The notes beneath the pieces were generated by a model. The model saw only the letters and a program-made list of their open reading frames with translations. It made no database searches and was not told the DNA's origin. 32,517 nucleotides of DNA, taken from the NCBI GenBank assembly GCA_035652095.1, contig DASREM010000016.1, positions 1 through 32,517 on the forward strand, read 5' to 3'. Of this stretch, positions 23,082 through 30,449 are shown piece by piece. The translations under genes were made by a program, and so were the position numbers. How positions within the stretch are numbered: position 1 is the stretch's first letter; every line of letters begins with the position of its first letter. Source of the stretch: DASREM01 sp035652095 (GTDB lineage: Bacteria; Acidobacteriota; Terriglobia; Terriglobales; Acidobacteriaceae).

Positions 23082-26037
23082 AGCCGCGATCGGATTCCTG
23101 ACTGGCCCCGAGCATCGCTTCACGTTTGTAAACCTCGACTACCTGAAATTGACGGGACGCCGGGGCGCCGAAGATTTTGTTGGTAAAACCGTCCGCGAAG
23201 CCCTTCCCGAACTCGCAGGCCAGGGGATATTCGAACTTCTCGATGAGGTTTATCAGACTGGCGTTCCTTACATCGGCTCCGCTAGAAAAATCACTCTGAA
23301 CAGGGGAGTCCAGGGGCAGTCCGATGACGCGTATTTCGACTTTATTTATCAGCCCATGCGCGATGCGGATGGGCAGGTCGAGGGCATTTTGGTTCACGGG
23401 ATCGAAGTCACGCAACAGGTGCTGGCAAGGCAAGAGGGCGAGAAACATGAGCGGCAGTTCCGCACCCTGGCCGAGTCAATTCCTCAACTGGTATGGATGG
23501 CAGAGCCCGACGGCTACATCTTCTGGTACAACCGGCGCTGGTACGAGTACACCGGCACCACACCCGAACAAATGGAAGGCTGGGGCTGGCAAACCGTGCA
23601 TGACCCTGACGTTCTGCCGAAAGTTCTCGAAGGATGGAAGCACTCGATCGCAAAAGGGGAGCCCTTTGAGATGGTGTTCCCACTGCGCGGAGCCGATGGC
23701 GTGTTTCGCGATTTCCTAACCAGGGTCCATCCCGTGAAGGATGAGAATGGCGCTGTCACCCGCTGGTTTGGAACCAACACCGACGTCACGGCCCAGCGAA
23801 AAGCGGAATTGGCAGTCCGCGAAAGTGAACGGCGCTTCCGGGAGATGATTGATGCCCTGCCGGCCGCCATCTATACCACGGATGCGGAAGGACGACTGAC
23901 TCATTTCAATCCTGCCGCAGTCGAATTTTCCGGGAGAACCCCGGAACTGGGAACCGATCAGTGGTGCGTGAGTTGGAAGCTTTACTACCCCGATGGCCGG
24001 CCAATGCCACATGACGAGTGTCCAATGGCCATTGCCCTGAAGCAAGGTCGCATTCTGCAAGGGGCCGAGGCTATTGCAGAACGGCCCGACGGAACCCGCC
24101 GATGGTTTGTTCCATATCCCACTCCTATCAGAGATGGTCAGGGGAAAATTGTTGGCGGCATTAACATGCTGCTGGACATCACCGATCGCAAACAGGCCGA
24201 AAGCGCCACCGCCCACTTGGCCGCCATCGTCGCTTCCTCCGACGACGCCATCGTCAGCAAGAATCTTGATGGCATCATCCAAAGCTGGAATAAAAGCGCT
24301 GAGTACATGTTTGGCTACACCGCGCAGGAAGCCATCGGAAAACACATCACTCTCATTATTCCTGAGGATCGGTGGAATGAAGAAACGAATATCCTCGCCC
24401 GGCTACGGCGTGGAGAAAGAATCGACCATTTTGAAACCGTCCGCCGCCGTAAGGACGGCAGCACGCTCGAACTCTCGCTCACCATCTCTCCCGTGAAAGA
24501 CTCCGCCGGGCGCGTGATTGGCGCTTCTAAGGTGGCGCGCGATATTACGCATTTGAAACAAATCGAGCGGGCCTTGCGCGACAGCGAGGAGCGTTTCCGC
24601 GCGATGATCGAGACCACGCCCGAATGTGTAAAGGTGGTAGCTCCCGATGGTACCTTGCTGCACATGAACTCAGCCGGCCTGTCCATGGTCGGCGCCAAGC
24701 TCGCCGAAACCGTAGTCGGGAAGAGCATCTATAACTTGATTGCTACGGAAGACCGGGAGAAGTTCCGCGCCTTTCACGAACGCATTTGCCATGGTGAGAA
24801 GGAGTCGTTGGAGTTCGACATGATCGGGCTGAACGGCATCCGGCATCATATGGAAACGCATGCCGCGCCTCTGCATAACCCCGACGGTTGTGTCGTGCAG
24901 TTGGCCATCACCCACAATGTTACCGAACGCAAGCGGGCGGAACTCGCCTTGCGGGAAAGCGAACAGCGTTATCGGGCCGTCACGGATGCCTCGCCGATCA
25001 TGGTTTGGATGTCCGGAACCGACAAGCTCTGCTATTACTTCAACAAAGGATGGTTGGACTTCGTCGGGCGCACTCTGGAGCAGGAGGCGGGCAACGGCTG
25101 GACCGAGCATGTCCACCCCGAAGACTTTGATCGCTGCCTGCAGACCTATGTCAGCAACTTCGATGCCCGTCAACCGTTTGAAATGGAGTACCGTCTGCGC
25201 CATCACACCGGCCAGTACCGTTGGATTACCGACCACGGCACCCCTCGTTACGCGCCGGATGGAACCTTTGAGGGCTATGTCGGCGGATGCCTCGATGTCC
25301 ACGATCAGAAAGAGGCCGCCGAGAAAGCTCGAAGCGCGGACATAAGCTTGCAGCTGATGAGAATACAGGACGAGGAGCGTCGCCACATTGCGCGCGAGCT
25401 GCACGACAGCGCAGGTCAGACCTTAACCGTGCTGGGCATGAGCCTGGCCCAGCTTGCCCAGAAAACCGGCCGCCGTGCGCCCGAAATCATCTCTGACGTC
25501 GAAAAGCTTCAAGAGACCGTTCAACAACTGCACCGTGAAATACGCACTGCCTCCTACTTGCTGCATCCGCCGCTACTCGATGAAACCGGATTGTATTCTG
25601 CCATCAGCTGGTACATGGATGGCCTTCGCGAACGCAGTGTACTGGATATTCGTTTGGACATCCCGGAAGACTTTGGGAGATTGCCGCGGGATATGGAACT
25701 CGTCATATTCCGCTTGGTCCAGGAATGCCTGACCAACATCCATCGACACTCCTCCAGCAAAACGGCTTCGATCCGAATGGCCCGGGAATCGAGCCAAATC
25801 ACGCTCGACATCTGTGACGAAGGGAAAGGGATCTCCCCGGAACGCTTAACTGAGATTCGGTCGGGGCGCTCGGGTGTTGGAATCAGAGGCATGCAAGAAA
25901 GACTGCGCCAATTCGAGGGCAGGATGAATATCGAGTCCGGGAGTTCTGGTACGCGAATCTTCGTGACAATTCCAATCCCCAAAGCTACACCGTCGGGCGA
26001 ACAGAGCAAATCTGAGCCGTTGCAAGCGGCTGTCTGA
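23026..26037 (+). CDS. Cytosolic six-PAS histidine kinase (NarL-partner type)
   Basis: A 1003-residue sensor kinase without membrane spans. Six PAS domains run at about 18-130, 145-256, 272-388, 398-510, 524-635 and 648-762, most ending in a DITDRK- or NVTERK-like boundary followed by LRESEQRYR-type linkers. A HisKA_3 dimerisation helix follows with phosphoacceptor His793 in RRHIARELHDSAGQ, then the HATPase with QECLTNIHRHS (N box), DEGKGIS (G1) and GVGIRGM (G2). This architecture normally pairs with LuxR/NarL-type regulators. It has no receiver or output of its own, and the regulator-like gene just upstream is broken, so its partner must lie elsewhere. PAS ligands or cofactors cannot be told. 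The ATG at 23026 overlaps the receiver remnant; 23071 is an alternative. Confidence 0.92.
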   Translation: MAATRNNLAGDGGLFMQAPAAIGFLTGPEHRFTFVNLDYLKLTGRRGAEDFVGKTVREALPELAGQGIFELLDEVYQTGVPYIGSARKITLNRGVQGQSDDAYFDFIYQPMRDADGQVEGILVHGIEVTQQVLARQEGEKHERQFRTLAESIPQLVWMAEPDGYIFWYNRRWYEYTGTTPEQMEGWGWQTVHDPDVLPKVLEGWKHSIAKGEPFEMVFPLRGADGVFRDFLTRVHPVKDENGAVTRWFGTNTDVTAQRKAELAVRESERRFREMIDALPAAIYTTDAEGRLTHFNPAAVEFSGRTPELGTDQWCVSWKLYYPDGRPMPHDECPMAIALKQGRILQGAEAIAERPDGTRRWFVPYPTPIRDGQGKIVGGINMLLDITDRKQAESATAHLAAIVASSDDAIVSKNLDGIIQSWNKSAEYMFGYTAQEAIGKHITLIIPEDRWNEETNILARLRRGERIDHFETVRRRKDGSTLELSLTISPVKDSAGRVIGASKVARDITHLKQIERALRDSEERFRAMIETTPECVKVVAPDGTLLHMNSAGLSMVGAKLAETVVGKSIYNLIATEDREKFRAFHERICHGEKESLEFDMIGLNGIRHHMETHAAPLHNPDGCVVQLAITHNVTERKRAELALRESEQRYRAVTDASPIMVWMSGTDKLCYYFNKGWLDFVGRTLEQEAGNGWTEHVHPEDFDRCLQTYVSNFDARQPFEMEYRLRHHTGQYRWITDHGTPRYAPDGTFEGYVGGCLDVHDQKEAAEKARSADISLQLMRIQDEERRHIARELHDSAGQTLTVLGMSLAQLAQKTGRRAPEIISDVEKLQETVQQLHREIRTASYLLHPPLLDETGLYSAISWYMDGLRERSVLDIRLDIPEDFGRLPRDMELVIFRLVQECLTNIHRHSSSKTASIRMARESSQITLDICDEGKGISPERLTEIRSGRSGVGIRGMQERLRQFEGRMNIESGSSGTRIFVTIPIPKATPSGEQSKSEPLQAAV

Positions 26038-26063
26038 AGCCTCTCCATACCTGACGCGGAGTT

Positions 26064-26099
26064 CCCCACATCTCGTATTTTCGAAATCTGGGAATTTTC
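26064..26099 (+). repeat. Palindrome after the kinase gene (copy E)
   Basis: CCCACATCTCG (26065-26075) pairs with CGAAATCTGGG (26082-26092) over 11 positions with two mismatches, around a TATTTT loop, followed by AATTTTCC. It begins 27 bp after the kinase stop and could act as a weak terminator. It is the most decayed of the palindrome family. Confidence 0.65.
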
Positions 26100-26138
26100 C
26101 ATCAGACAGCATTGATCCGGACCATCACGAAGTTTTCC

Positions 26139-26174
26139 TTCGTGCACCTTCGTGTCCTTGGTGGTGAAAAAAGG
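26139..26174 (+). repeat. Single CTTCGTG/CCTTGGTGGT repeat
   Basis: A copy of the dispersed repeat: CCTTCGTGCACCTTCGTG followed by TCCTTGGTGGTGAAAAAA. It lies in the 240-bp gap upstream of the PD-(D/E)XK gene. The A-run at its end is shared with the copies at 30199 and 30311. Confidence 0.75.
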
Positions 26175-26277
26175 GTACCTGCGCGTCTCTGCGGACCACT
26201 CTCCAAGAGCTCCAAACCGGGCTATATGTTCACCCATCACATCGCTTTGTTCGTACTCTCTCTACCATGGTTCGCAG

Positions 26278-26889
26278 ATGCCCACGCCCACCAAGCCTCC
26301 CCGCAAGCATCCCAACACCAAGCGCACTGGAGAGCTTGCCGAAGCCGCCTTCGTCGTCAAAGCCGCCAGCCTCGGCTTCGCCGTCTCCAAGCCCTGGGGC
26401 GACAGCGAACGTTACGACTTCATCCTCGACGCCGGCCACCGCACTTGGCGCGTGCAAATCAAGTGCACCGAATCCACCAACGCCGGTGGATATCAGGTCC
26501 AGTCCACTTACACCGACCGCAAGCGCAAAGGCCACTACACCGCCGACGACATCGACGTCTTAGTTGCCTACATTCTCCCGCTCGATCTCTGGTACGTCGT
26601 CCCCGCACACGCGCTCCCCGCCAGCGCCAGCCTGCGTTTCTATCCGGGAGGGAATTGCACTCGCCCCCGCTTCGAGCAGTATCGTGAAGCCTGGGACCTC
26701 TTCCGCCACAAGCAGCCACCGAAAGCAACCCGCCGCCAGCAGCCAGAAATTGCCGAACCGGAAAACACCGAAGCAGAAGCGGTCCTCGATCCCGCACCCG
26801 ATCCCCACCCGCCCGAATCCCCGCTGGAACGCACCATGAATCAATGGGCGGACCGCGTCCACAAACTCTACCTCGGCCGCAAACGCTAG
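26278..26889 (+). CDS. PD-(D/E)XK nuclease, group I intron-associated type
   Basis: A 203-residue protein whose first 125 residues match the group I intron-associated PD-(D/E)XK endonuclease family. The core reads KRTGELAEAAFVVKAASLGF (helix with Glu), ERYDFIL (metal-binding Asp) and WRVQIKCTES, where Gln-x-Lys replaces the usual Glu-x-Lys as in the cyanobacterial intron enzyme I-Ssp6803I. A WYVVPAHAL strand and FYPGGN follow. The C-terminal 65 residues are low-complexity (Pro, Glu, Gln) and end in a short helix. No intron or interrupted RNA gene is next to it, so it is a free-standing member. The ATG at 26278 is chosen because the basic N-terminus leads into the domain; the longer frame runs through the upstream repeat. 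Confidence 0.78.
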   Translation: MPTPTKPPRKHPNTKRTGELAEAAFVVKAASLGFAVSKPWGDSERYDFILDAGHRTWRVQIKCTESTNAGGYQVQSTYTDRKRKGHYTADDIDVLVAYILPLDLWYVVPAHALPASASLRFYPGGNCTRPRFEQYREAWDLFRHKQPPKATRRQQPEIAEPENTEAEAVLDPAPDPHPPESPLERTMNQWADRVHKLYLGRKR

Positions 26890-26940
26890 GGCACGCGGCG
26901 GCTGGCCCATTCTTCCCGAGTTCAAGAAGAACTGGGTTGA

Positions 26941-26970
26941 CCCACCTTTCGCGGTTTTTCGAAGGGTGGG
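26941..26970 (+). repeat. Palindrome between convergent genes (copy F)
   Basis: CCCACCTTTCG (26941-26951) pairs with CGAAGGGTGGG (26960-26970) over 11 positions with one G-T pair, around an 8-base CGGTTTTT loop. It lies between the PD-(D/E)XK gene and the minus-strand TPR lipoprotein gene. The middle of the stem differs from other copies but still pairs. Confidence 0.8.
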
Positions 26971-27028
26971 AATCCCTACGCATCGCCGCGCTGGCAAACT
27001 GAACCCATGATTGCCTTTCGGCCCAAAC

Positions 27029-27053
27029 AAAAAGGGCCGCCTCTCAGCGACCC
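27029..27053 (-). terminator. Intrinsic terminator of the TPR lipoprotein gene
   Basis: On the minus strand GGGTCGC and GCGGCCC form a 7-bp stem with a 6-base loop, followed by five T. On the plus strand this is the A-run 27029-27033, stem arms 27034-27040 and 27047-27053. It lies 21 bases beyond the stop codon of the TPR lipoprotein gene. Confidence 0.85.
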
Positions 27054-27074
27054 TCCGAAACAACTTACTAAGTC

Positions 27075-28580
27075 CTATCCCTTCTTGTTGTCCCTACTCT
27101 TCTGCGCCTTTGCCCGAATGAACGCGTACGGCAATTGCGGCAATGGATTGAAACTGGCGACCTGCGACCGGTACTGCTCCGCCTTTCCGCGGTCGCCCTT
27201 TCCCTGGTAAGCCTCCCACAAACGATACAGGTTCCTTGGATTTTGCAGATTCGCCTGCTCAAGTTCGGCAATCGCACCGCTGTAATTTTTTCCCGACAGC
27301 GCGATCACGCCCCCCAATTCGTGCGCTTGTTTGATCTGCGCCGGGTTCTTCGAAGCCTCCACTCCTTTGCGGAATTCCTCTGCCTCCGCCTTGGCCGCGG
27401 CAATGTCCTTTTTGCCCACCGCGACCATCGTCATGTTGAAGTGGTGCAGCAGCGCGGCATTGTCCTTGATCTCTTGCGACAGGTTCGACCCTTCCGTCAA
27501 TTGCAGCGAACGGTCAAAGGCTTTCTGCGCCTCCGCATACTTCCCGGCTTCCAGCAGGATGTTCCCTTTCGCCTGAAGATCGGCCGCCATGGCCCCGGCG
27601 TCGTTCTTCTTTTCCGCAACCGCATATTCCCTGTCTATCGCCTGCACGGCCTGGTCGAACTTTCCGCCGTCTGAGGCCACTACCGCCATCCCAAACAACG
27701 CGAGCCGCGTGTCCCCGTCGCTGCGTGCCTGATCGATCATCGTCTGTAGCTCGGCATTCGCTTCCTGCGGCTTCCCCATATACGTGAGATCGGCCGAGAT
27801 TCCAAACCGCGACGCCAGGAAATGCGGGTCAATCGCCAGTGCCTTCCGGTATTGCGTGATCGACTCCTCAAATTTCCCCATCTTCAGCAGCAGTTCCGCA
27901 TACGAGTCATATGGGTTCGGATCGTTCGGTATCAGCTCGATGTATTTCTTGAATGCCTGCTCGGCATTGGCATAGTCGCCCTGCTGCCGGTCCGCGTAGC
28001 CGAGAATGTTATAGGCGGGGGAGTAATCGGGTGCGATCTCGGTCGCCTTCTTGTAATGTTCAACGGCTTGCGCAAACTCCTGCTGGCCGAAGTAGTAGCC
28101 TCCTAGGTTGAACTGCGCGCGTTCATCGCCAGGATATTGCGCCACCAGTTTCTCGAGATATTCCCTTTGCTTGTTCACATCGCCATTCGCAGCCGCCTGG
28201 TTGGCCAGGATCAGAAGTTTTTCTCCTTCGGAAACTTTGTCCGCCAGCTTCACTGCCTTTTGCTGATGGTCAAAAAACTCTTTGGCAGTCGGCGATGCAT
28301 TGCAGCGGGCCAGTTCCGCCATCGCAAATTCGGGATCGAGCGCAATCGCGTGGTCAAAATGCGCGAGCGAATCCTGTGCCTGCAGCTTTTCCGCAAGCGC
28401 ACGTCCTTGCAGGAATTCGTTTTTGGCCTCCTCTGACTTGGTGGTGATCGGAATCTTCCCTCCTTCCGAGGAAGCGCTGGCTGAAGCCGGCTCTTGCGTG
28501 TGGGTGCAGGCCGTCGAAAACGCGAGCAATAACCCTGCGATTGCTGGCACAAAGTAGCGGGTACAGGTGTTCGGTCGCAT
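27075..28580 (-). CDS. TPR-repeat lipoprotein
   Basis: A 501-residue protein with a lipoprotein signal: a hydrophobic stretch (AIAGLLLAFSTAC) ending in a lipobox-like STAC with Cys25, so it is probably membrane-anchored on the periplasmic side. A Ser/Ala-rich linker follows, then tetratricopeptide repeats, for example AQFNLGGYYFGQQEFAQAVEHYKKATEIAP, YNILGYADRQQGDYANAEQAFKKYIELIP, YAELLLKMGKFEESITQYRKALAIDP and, near the C-terminus, GNILLEAGKYAEAQKAFDRSLQL. Such proteins are scaffolds; no partner is visible. It is a single-gene unit, diverging from the SnoaL-like gene across 311 bp and ending at an intrinsic terminator. Confidence 0.9.
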   Translation of the reverse strand: MRPNTCTRYFVPAIAGLLLAFSTACTHTQEPASASASSEGGKIPITTKSEEAKNEFLQGRALAEKLQAQDSLAHFDHAIALDPEFAMAELARCNASPTAKEFFDHQQKAVKLADKVSEGEKLLILANQAAANGDVNKQREYLEKLVAQYPGDERAQFNLGGYYFGQQEFAQAVEHYKKATEIAPDYSPAYNILGYADRQQGDYANAEQAFKKYIELIPNDPNPYDSYAELLLKMGKFEESITQYRKALAIDPHFLASRFGISADLTYMGKPQEANAELQTMIDQARSDGDTRLALFGMAVVASDGGKFDQAVQAIDREYAVAEKKNDAGAMAADLQAKGNILLEAGKYAEAQKAFDRSLQLTEGSNLSQEIKDNAALLHHFNMTMVAVGKKDIAAAKAEAEEFRKGVEASKNPAQIKQAHELGGVIALSGKNYSGAIAELEQANLQNPRNLYRLWEAYQGKGDRGKAEQYRSQVASFNPLPQLPYAFIRAKAQKSRDNKKG

Positions 28581-28891
28581 GGAATCTTCCCTCCCAATCC
28601 GAGTTAGAACGTATGCTTGTCTAAGGGGCTAGACGAAAGCGCTGGAACTCGGATAGCAATTCCGCCCGCGACGAGGCGAGGCCGATGTCGAATAACAAGA
28701 CAGGGCTGTTTCGGAAACCTGTCATTCTGCGTCGCGTGGTCTAATGCTGCTGGTAGTGCTGGTTCGCGAGACGCCGCCCGCGACGAGTTCACCGCGTCGA
28801 ACCCTGCTTCCCCGCAACATTGCCCAACCAACCAGAATAGATGGAACGTCAGGCACGGGTTGCCCGTATTGTTCCTCAGGAGGCTATCGTT
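28581..28891. other. Divergent intergenic region with a 14-bp direct repeat
   Basis: This 311-bp region separates two divergent genes, so it should hold both promoters. CCGCCCGCGACGAG occurs twice, at 28662-28675 and 28774-28787, 112 bp apart in the same direction. An AGGAGG at 28878-28883 is the ribosome site of the plus-strand gene. I could not place promoter boxes with confidence. Confidence 0.5.
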
Positions 28892-29380
28892 ATGAAGACC
28901 CGAATCGCCGCTCTCTTCTTCCTTTCATGCTTCGCTGTCGCTTCTCTCCCGGCTCGCGCATCGAGTCTTCAGACCAGGAATAAAGCCGTCGCACGCCGCG
29001 TCTTCGACGAGATTTTCAACCAAGGTAAGTTCCAGGTGGCTGACGAAATCTACGCTAAGGACTTCGTGAACCACGGCGTGCAGCGCGATGTCGGGCTTAA
29101 AGAAGATCAGGATGCCGCCCGCGGCTGGAAACTCGCTTTCCCCGATTTGAAGATGACCGTAGTCAAGGAAATCGCCGAAGGCGACCTGGTCACCGTGCTG
29201 TACACAGGAACAGGCACAAACACCGGCGAGGGCAACGGCCTTCCCGCCACCGGAAAAAAAGTTCAGGCCCGCGGCATCACCATCTGGAGGATCGTAAACG
29301 GGAAGATCGTCGAAGAATGGAGCGAATTCGACCAACTCCGGATCATGCAGGAGCTCGGCCTGATACACGAATCGAAATGA
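28892..29380 (+). CDS. Secreted SnoaL-like/ester cyclase family protein
   Basis: A 162-residue exported protein with a signal peptide (about residues 1-23, ending PARA) and one SnoaL-like NTF2 fold. Signatures are KAVARRVFDEIFNQGKFQVADEIYAKDFVNH, AARGWKLAFPDLKMTV, GDLVTVLYTGTGT and the closing ITIWRIVNGKIVEEWSEFD. Relatives include polyketide cyclases, but most bacterial secreted members have no known reaction. An AGGAGG 8 bases before the ATG at 28892 fixes the start. The gene is followed by palindrome copy G and faces a convergent lipoprotein gene. Confidence 0.88.
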   Translation: MKTRIAALFFLSCFAVASLPARASSLQTRNKAVARRVFDEIFNQGKFQVADEIYAKDFVNHGVQRDVGLKEDQDAARGWKLAFPDLKMTVVKEIAEGDLVTVLYTGTGTNTGEGNGLPATGKKVQARGITIWRIVNGKIVEEWSEFDQLRIMQELGLIHESK

Positions 29381-29392
29381 ACGGCAGCGGGC

Positions 29393-29424
29393 GCCCACAC
29401 ATGCGCGCTCGCGAATGTGTGGGC
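29393..29424 (+). repeat. Palindrome between convergent genes (copy G)
   Basis: GCCCACACAT (29393-29402) and ATGTGTGGGC (29415-29424) form a perfect 10-bp stem around a 12-base GC-rich loop that may pair further. It begins 12 bp after the SnoaL-like stop. A separate perfect palindrome, AATGGCGCCATT, follows at 29431-29442, with a partial copy AATGGCGC at 29446-29453. Confidence 0.75.
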
Positions 29425-29482
29425 CTCTTGAATGGCGCCATTATGAATGGCGCGATTCGACCAGGGCGGGGTTTCCCGGCCA

Positions 29483-29941
29483 CTATCCCCGATTCATCGT
29501 GAAGTTCCCCGAACCGGTACATCCGGCTCCGTTGCCACTCAATACCCATGTTCCAGTTATGGTGTTGTGATTGAGCGTTCCTTGCAGGTTCAGCGTATTG
29601 TTGCCGTTCGAATTCACCGTGCCCGACTGAATGGTGAGCGTGAACGCTCCGGTGGCGTTTCCGTTGAAATTCCCGCTGAAGCTGAATCCGCCCGTCTCGG
29701 TCGAATCCGATCCGAAGCACGGAGTCGCTGTCGTGAAACTCAGGTTCGTGCCCGTGATCGTACTTCCACTATTCTGGTTAAGGTCGGTAGTAAACGAAAA
29801 TACCGGGTTGCCGCTCATGTCCGTGAGATTCGCTGTCCAGTGACCGTTCACATTCTCGCTATTGTTGTTGTCCGACGACGACCCACACCCCGCCAGCAAT
29901 ATGGCAGCCCCGAGTAGCGCGATGATTCCCAACTGCTTCAT
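29483..29941 (-). CDS. Small Asn/Ser/Thr/Gly-rich lipoprotein
   Basis: A 152-residue protein with a clear lipoprotein signal (IALLGAAILLAGC, Cys19), then an Asn/Ser linker (GSSSDNNNSEN). The remainder alternates polar and hydrophobic residues, with many Gly, Thr and Asn (GFSFSGNFNGNATGAFTLTI, LNLQGTLNHNTITGTWVL), typical of a small beta-barrel or beta-sandwich on the cell surface. Two Cys in the mature domain could form a disulphide. Acidobacterial genomes often carry families of such lipoproteins; no function is known to me. It converges on the SnoaL-like gene. Confidence 0.8.
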   Translation of the reverse strand: MKQLGIIALLGAAILLAGCGSSSDNNNSENVNGHWTANLTDMSGNPVFSFTTDLNQNSGSTITGTNLSFTTATPCFGSDSTETGGFSFSGNFNGNATGAFTLTIQSGTVNSNGNNTLNLQGTLNHNTITGTWVLSGNGAGCTGSGNFTMNRG

Positions 29942-30198
29942 GAAAACTCCTTGAATTCAGACGTGAGAAGTGACACCGAGAAAGATGCCGGCCAAAGAGT
30001 TTCTGGATGTAAGGGCGAACCCTGATGAGCTGGAATTCAGGACCGTATAACGGATGTGAACGGCTCGTCATCCTTCTAAGTAGCCGCATTTGTCTGACTC
30101 GATACCGACTATCTCGGGATCAAACGAAAGACGAGAGGGGCCCTGGCGCTTTCCAGCCTGTGGGCGTCGCGTAACTTGAAGATGAATCCGTGCGTGCT

Positions 30199-30237
30199 TC
30201 CTTCGTGTACCTTCGTGTCCTTTGTGGTGAAAAAAAG
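30199..30237 (+). repeat. Single CTTCGTG repeat with A-run
   Basis: CTTCGTGTACCTTCGTGTCC followed by TTTGTGGTGAAAAAAA. It is nearly the same as the copies at 26139-26174 and 30311-30350. It lies in the gap between the lipoprotein gene and the radical SAM gene. Confidence 0.75.
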
Positions 30238-30310
30238 CGCCGGCCAGTGGGACACATCACCTTTCACCTGAAAACCTTGCGCCAGTCCCCCGCAGGATCC
30301 GAGACGATGC

Positions 30311-30350
30311 TTCCTTTGTGTACCTTCGTGTCCTTAGTCGTAAAAAAAAA
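30311..30350 (+). repeat. CTTCGTG repeat whose A-run joins a terminator
   Basis: CCTTTGTGTACCTTCGTG, then TCCTTAGTCGT and nine A. On the minus strand the A-run reads as nine T directly after the hairpin at 30352-30370, so the repeat supplies the U-tract of the radical SAM gene's terminator. Confidence 0.75.
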
Positions 30351-30370
30351 GGGCCGCCATCACAGCGGCC
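30342..30370 (-). terminator. Intrinsic terminator of the radical SAM gene
   Basis: On the minus strand GGCCGC and GCGGCC form a 6-bp GC-only stem around a 7-base loop, followed by C and nine T. In plus coordinates the stem arms are 30352-30357 and 30365-30370 and the A-run is 30342-30350. It lies about 80 bases beyond the radical SAM stop, after the tandem array. Confidence 0.85.
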
Positions 30371-30379
30371 ACTCATAAA

Positions 30380-30443
30380 CCATGAAACCTTGAAACTTTG
30401 GAACCTTGAAACCTTGAAACCTTGAAACCATGAAACCTTGAAA
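30380..30443. repeat. 8-bp tandem repeat array (eight units)
   Basis: Eight consecutive 8-bp units: CCATGAAA, CCTTGAAA, CTTTGGAA, CCTTGAAA three times, CCATGAAA, CCTTGAAA, then a breakdown into CCTTCCTC. The array lies in the 3' untranslated part of the radical SAM transcript. On that transcript it reads TTTCAAGG repeated. It does not look like a CRISPR array: there are no spacers. Confidence 0.9.
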
Positions 30444-30449
30444 CCTTCC

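Larger units (their letters stand above)
29942..30449. other. 508-bp intergenic region rich in repeats
   Basis: No gene is supported. The first 250 bp hold the upstream region of the minus-strand lipoprotein gene, with nothing I recognise. Then come two copies of the CTTCGTG repeat (30199-30237 and 30311-30350), the terminator of the radical SAM gene (30342-30370), and an 8-bp tandem array (30380-30443) that lies between this terminator and the radical SAM stop codon. Confidence 0.7.

Noticed and set aside
30380..30443. CRISPR array
   Set aside because: Units are 8 bp and directly adjacent with no spacers, and no cas gene is near.
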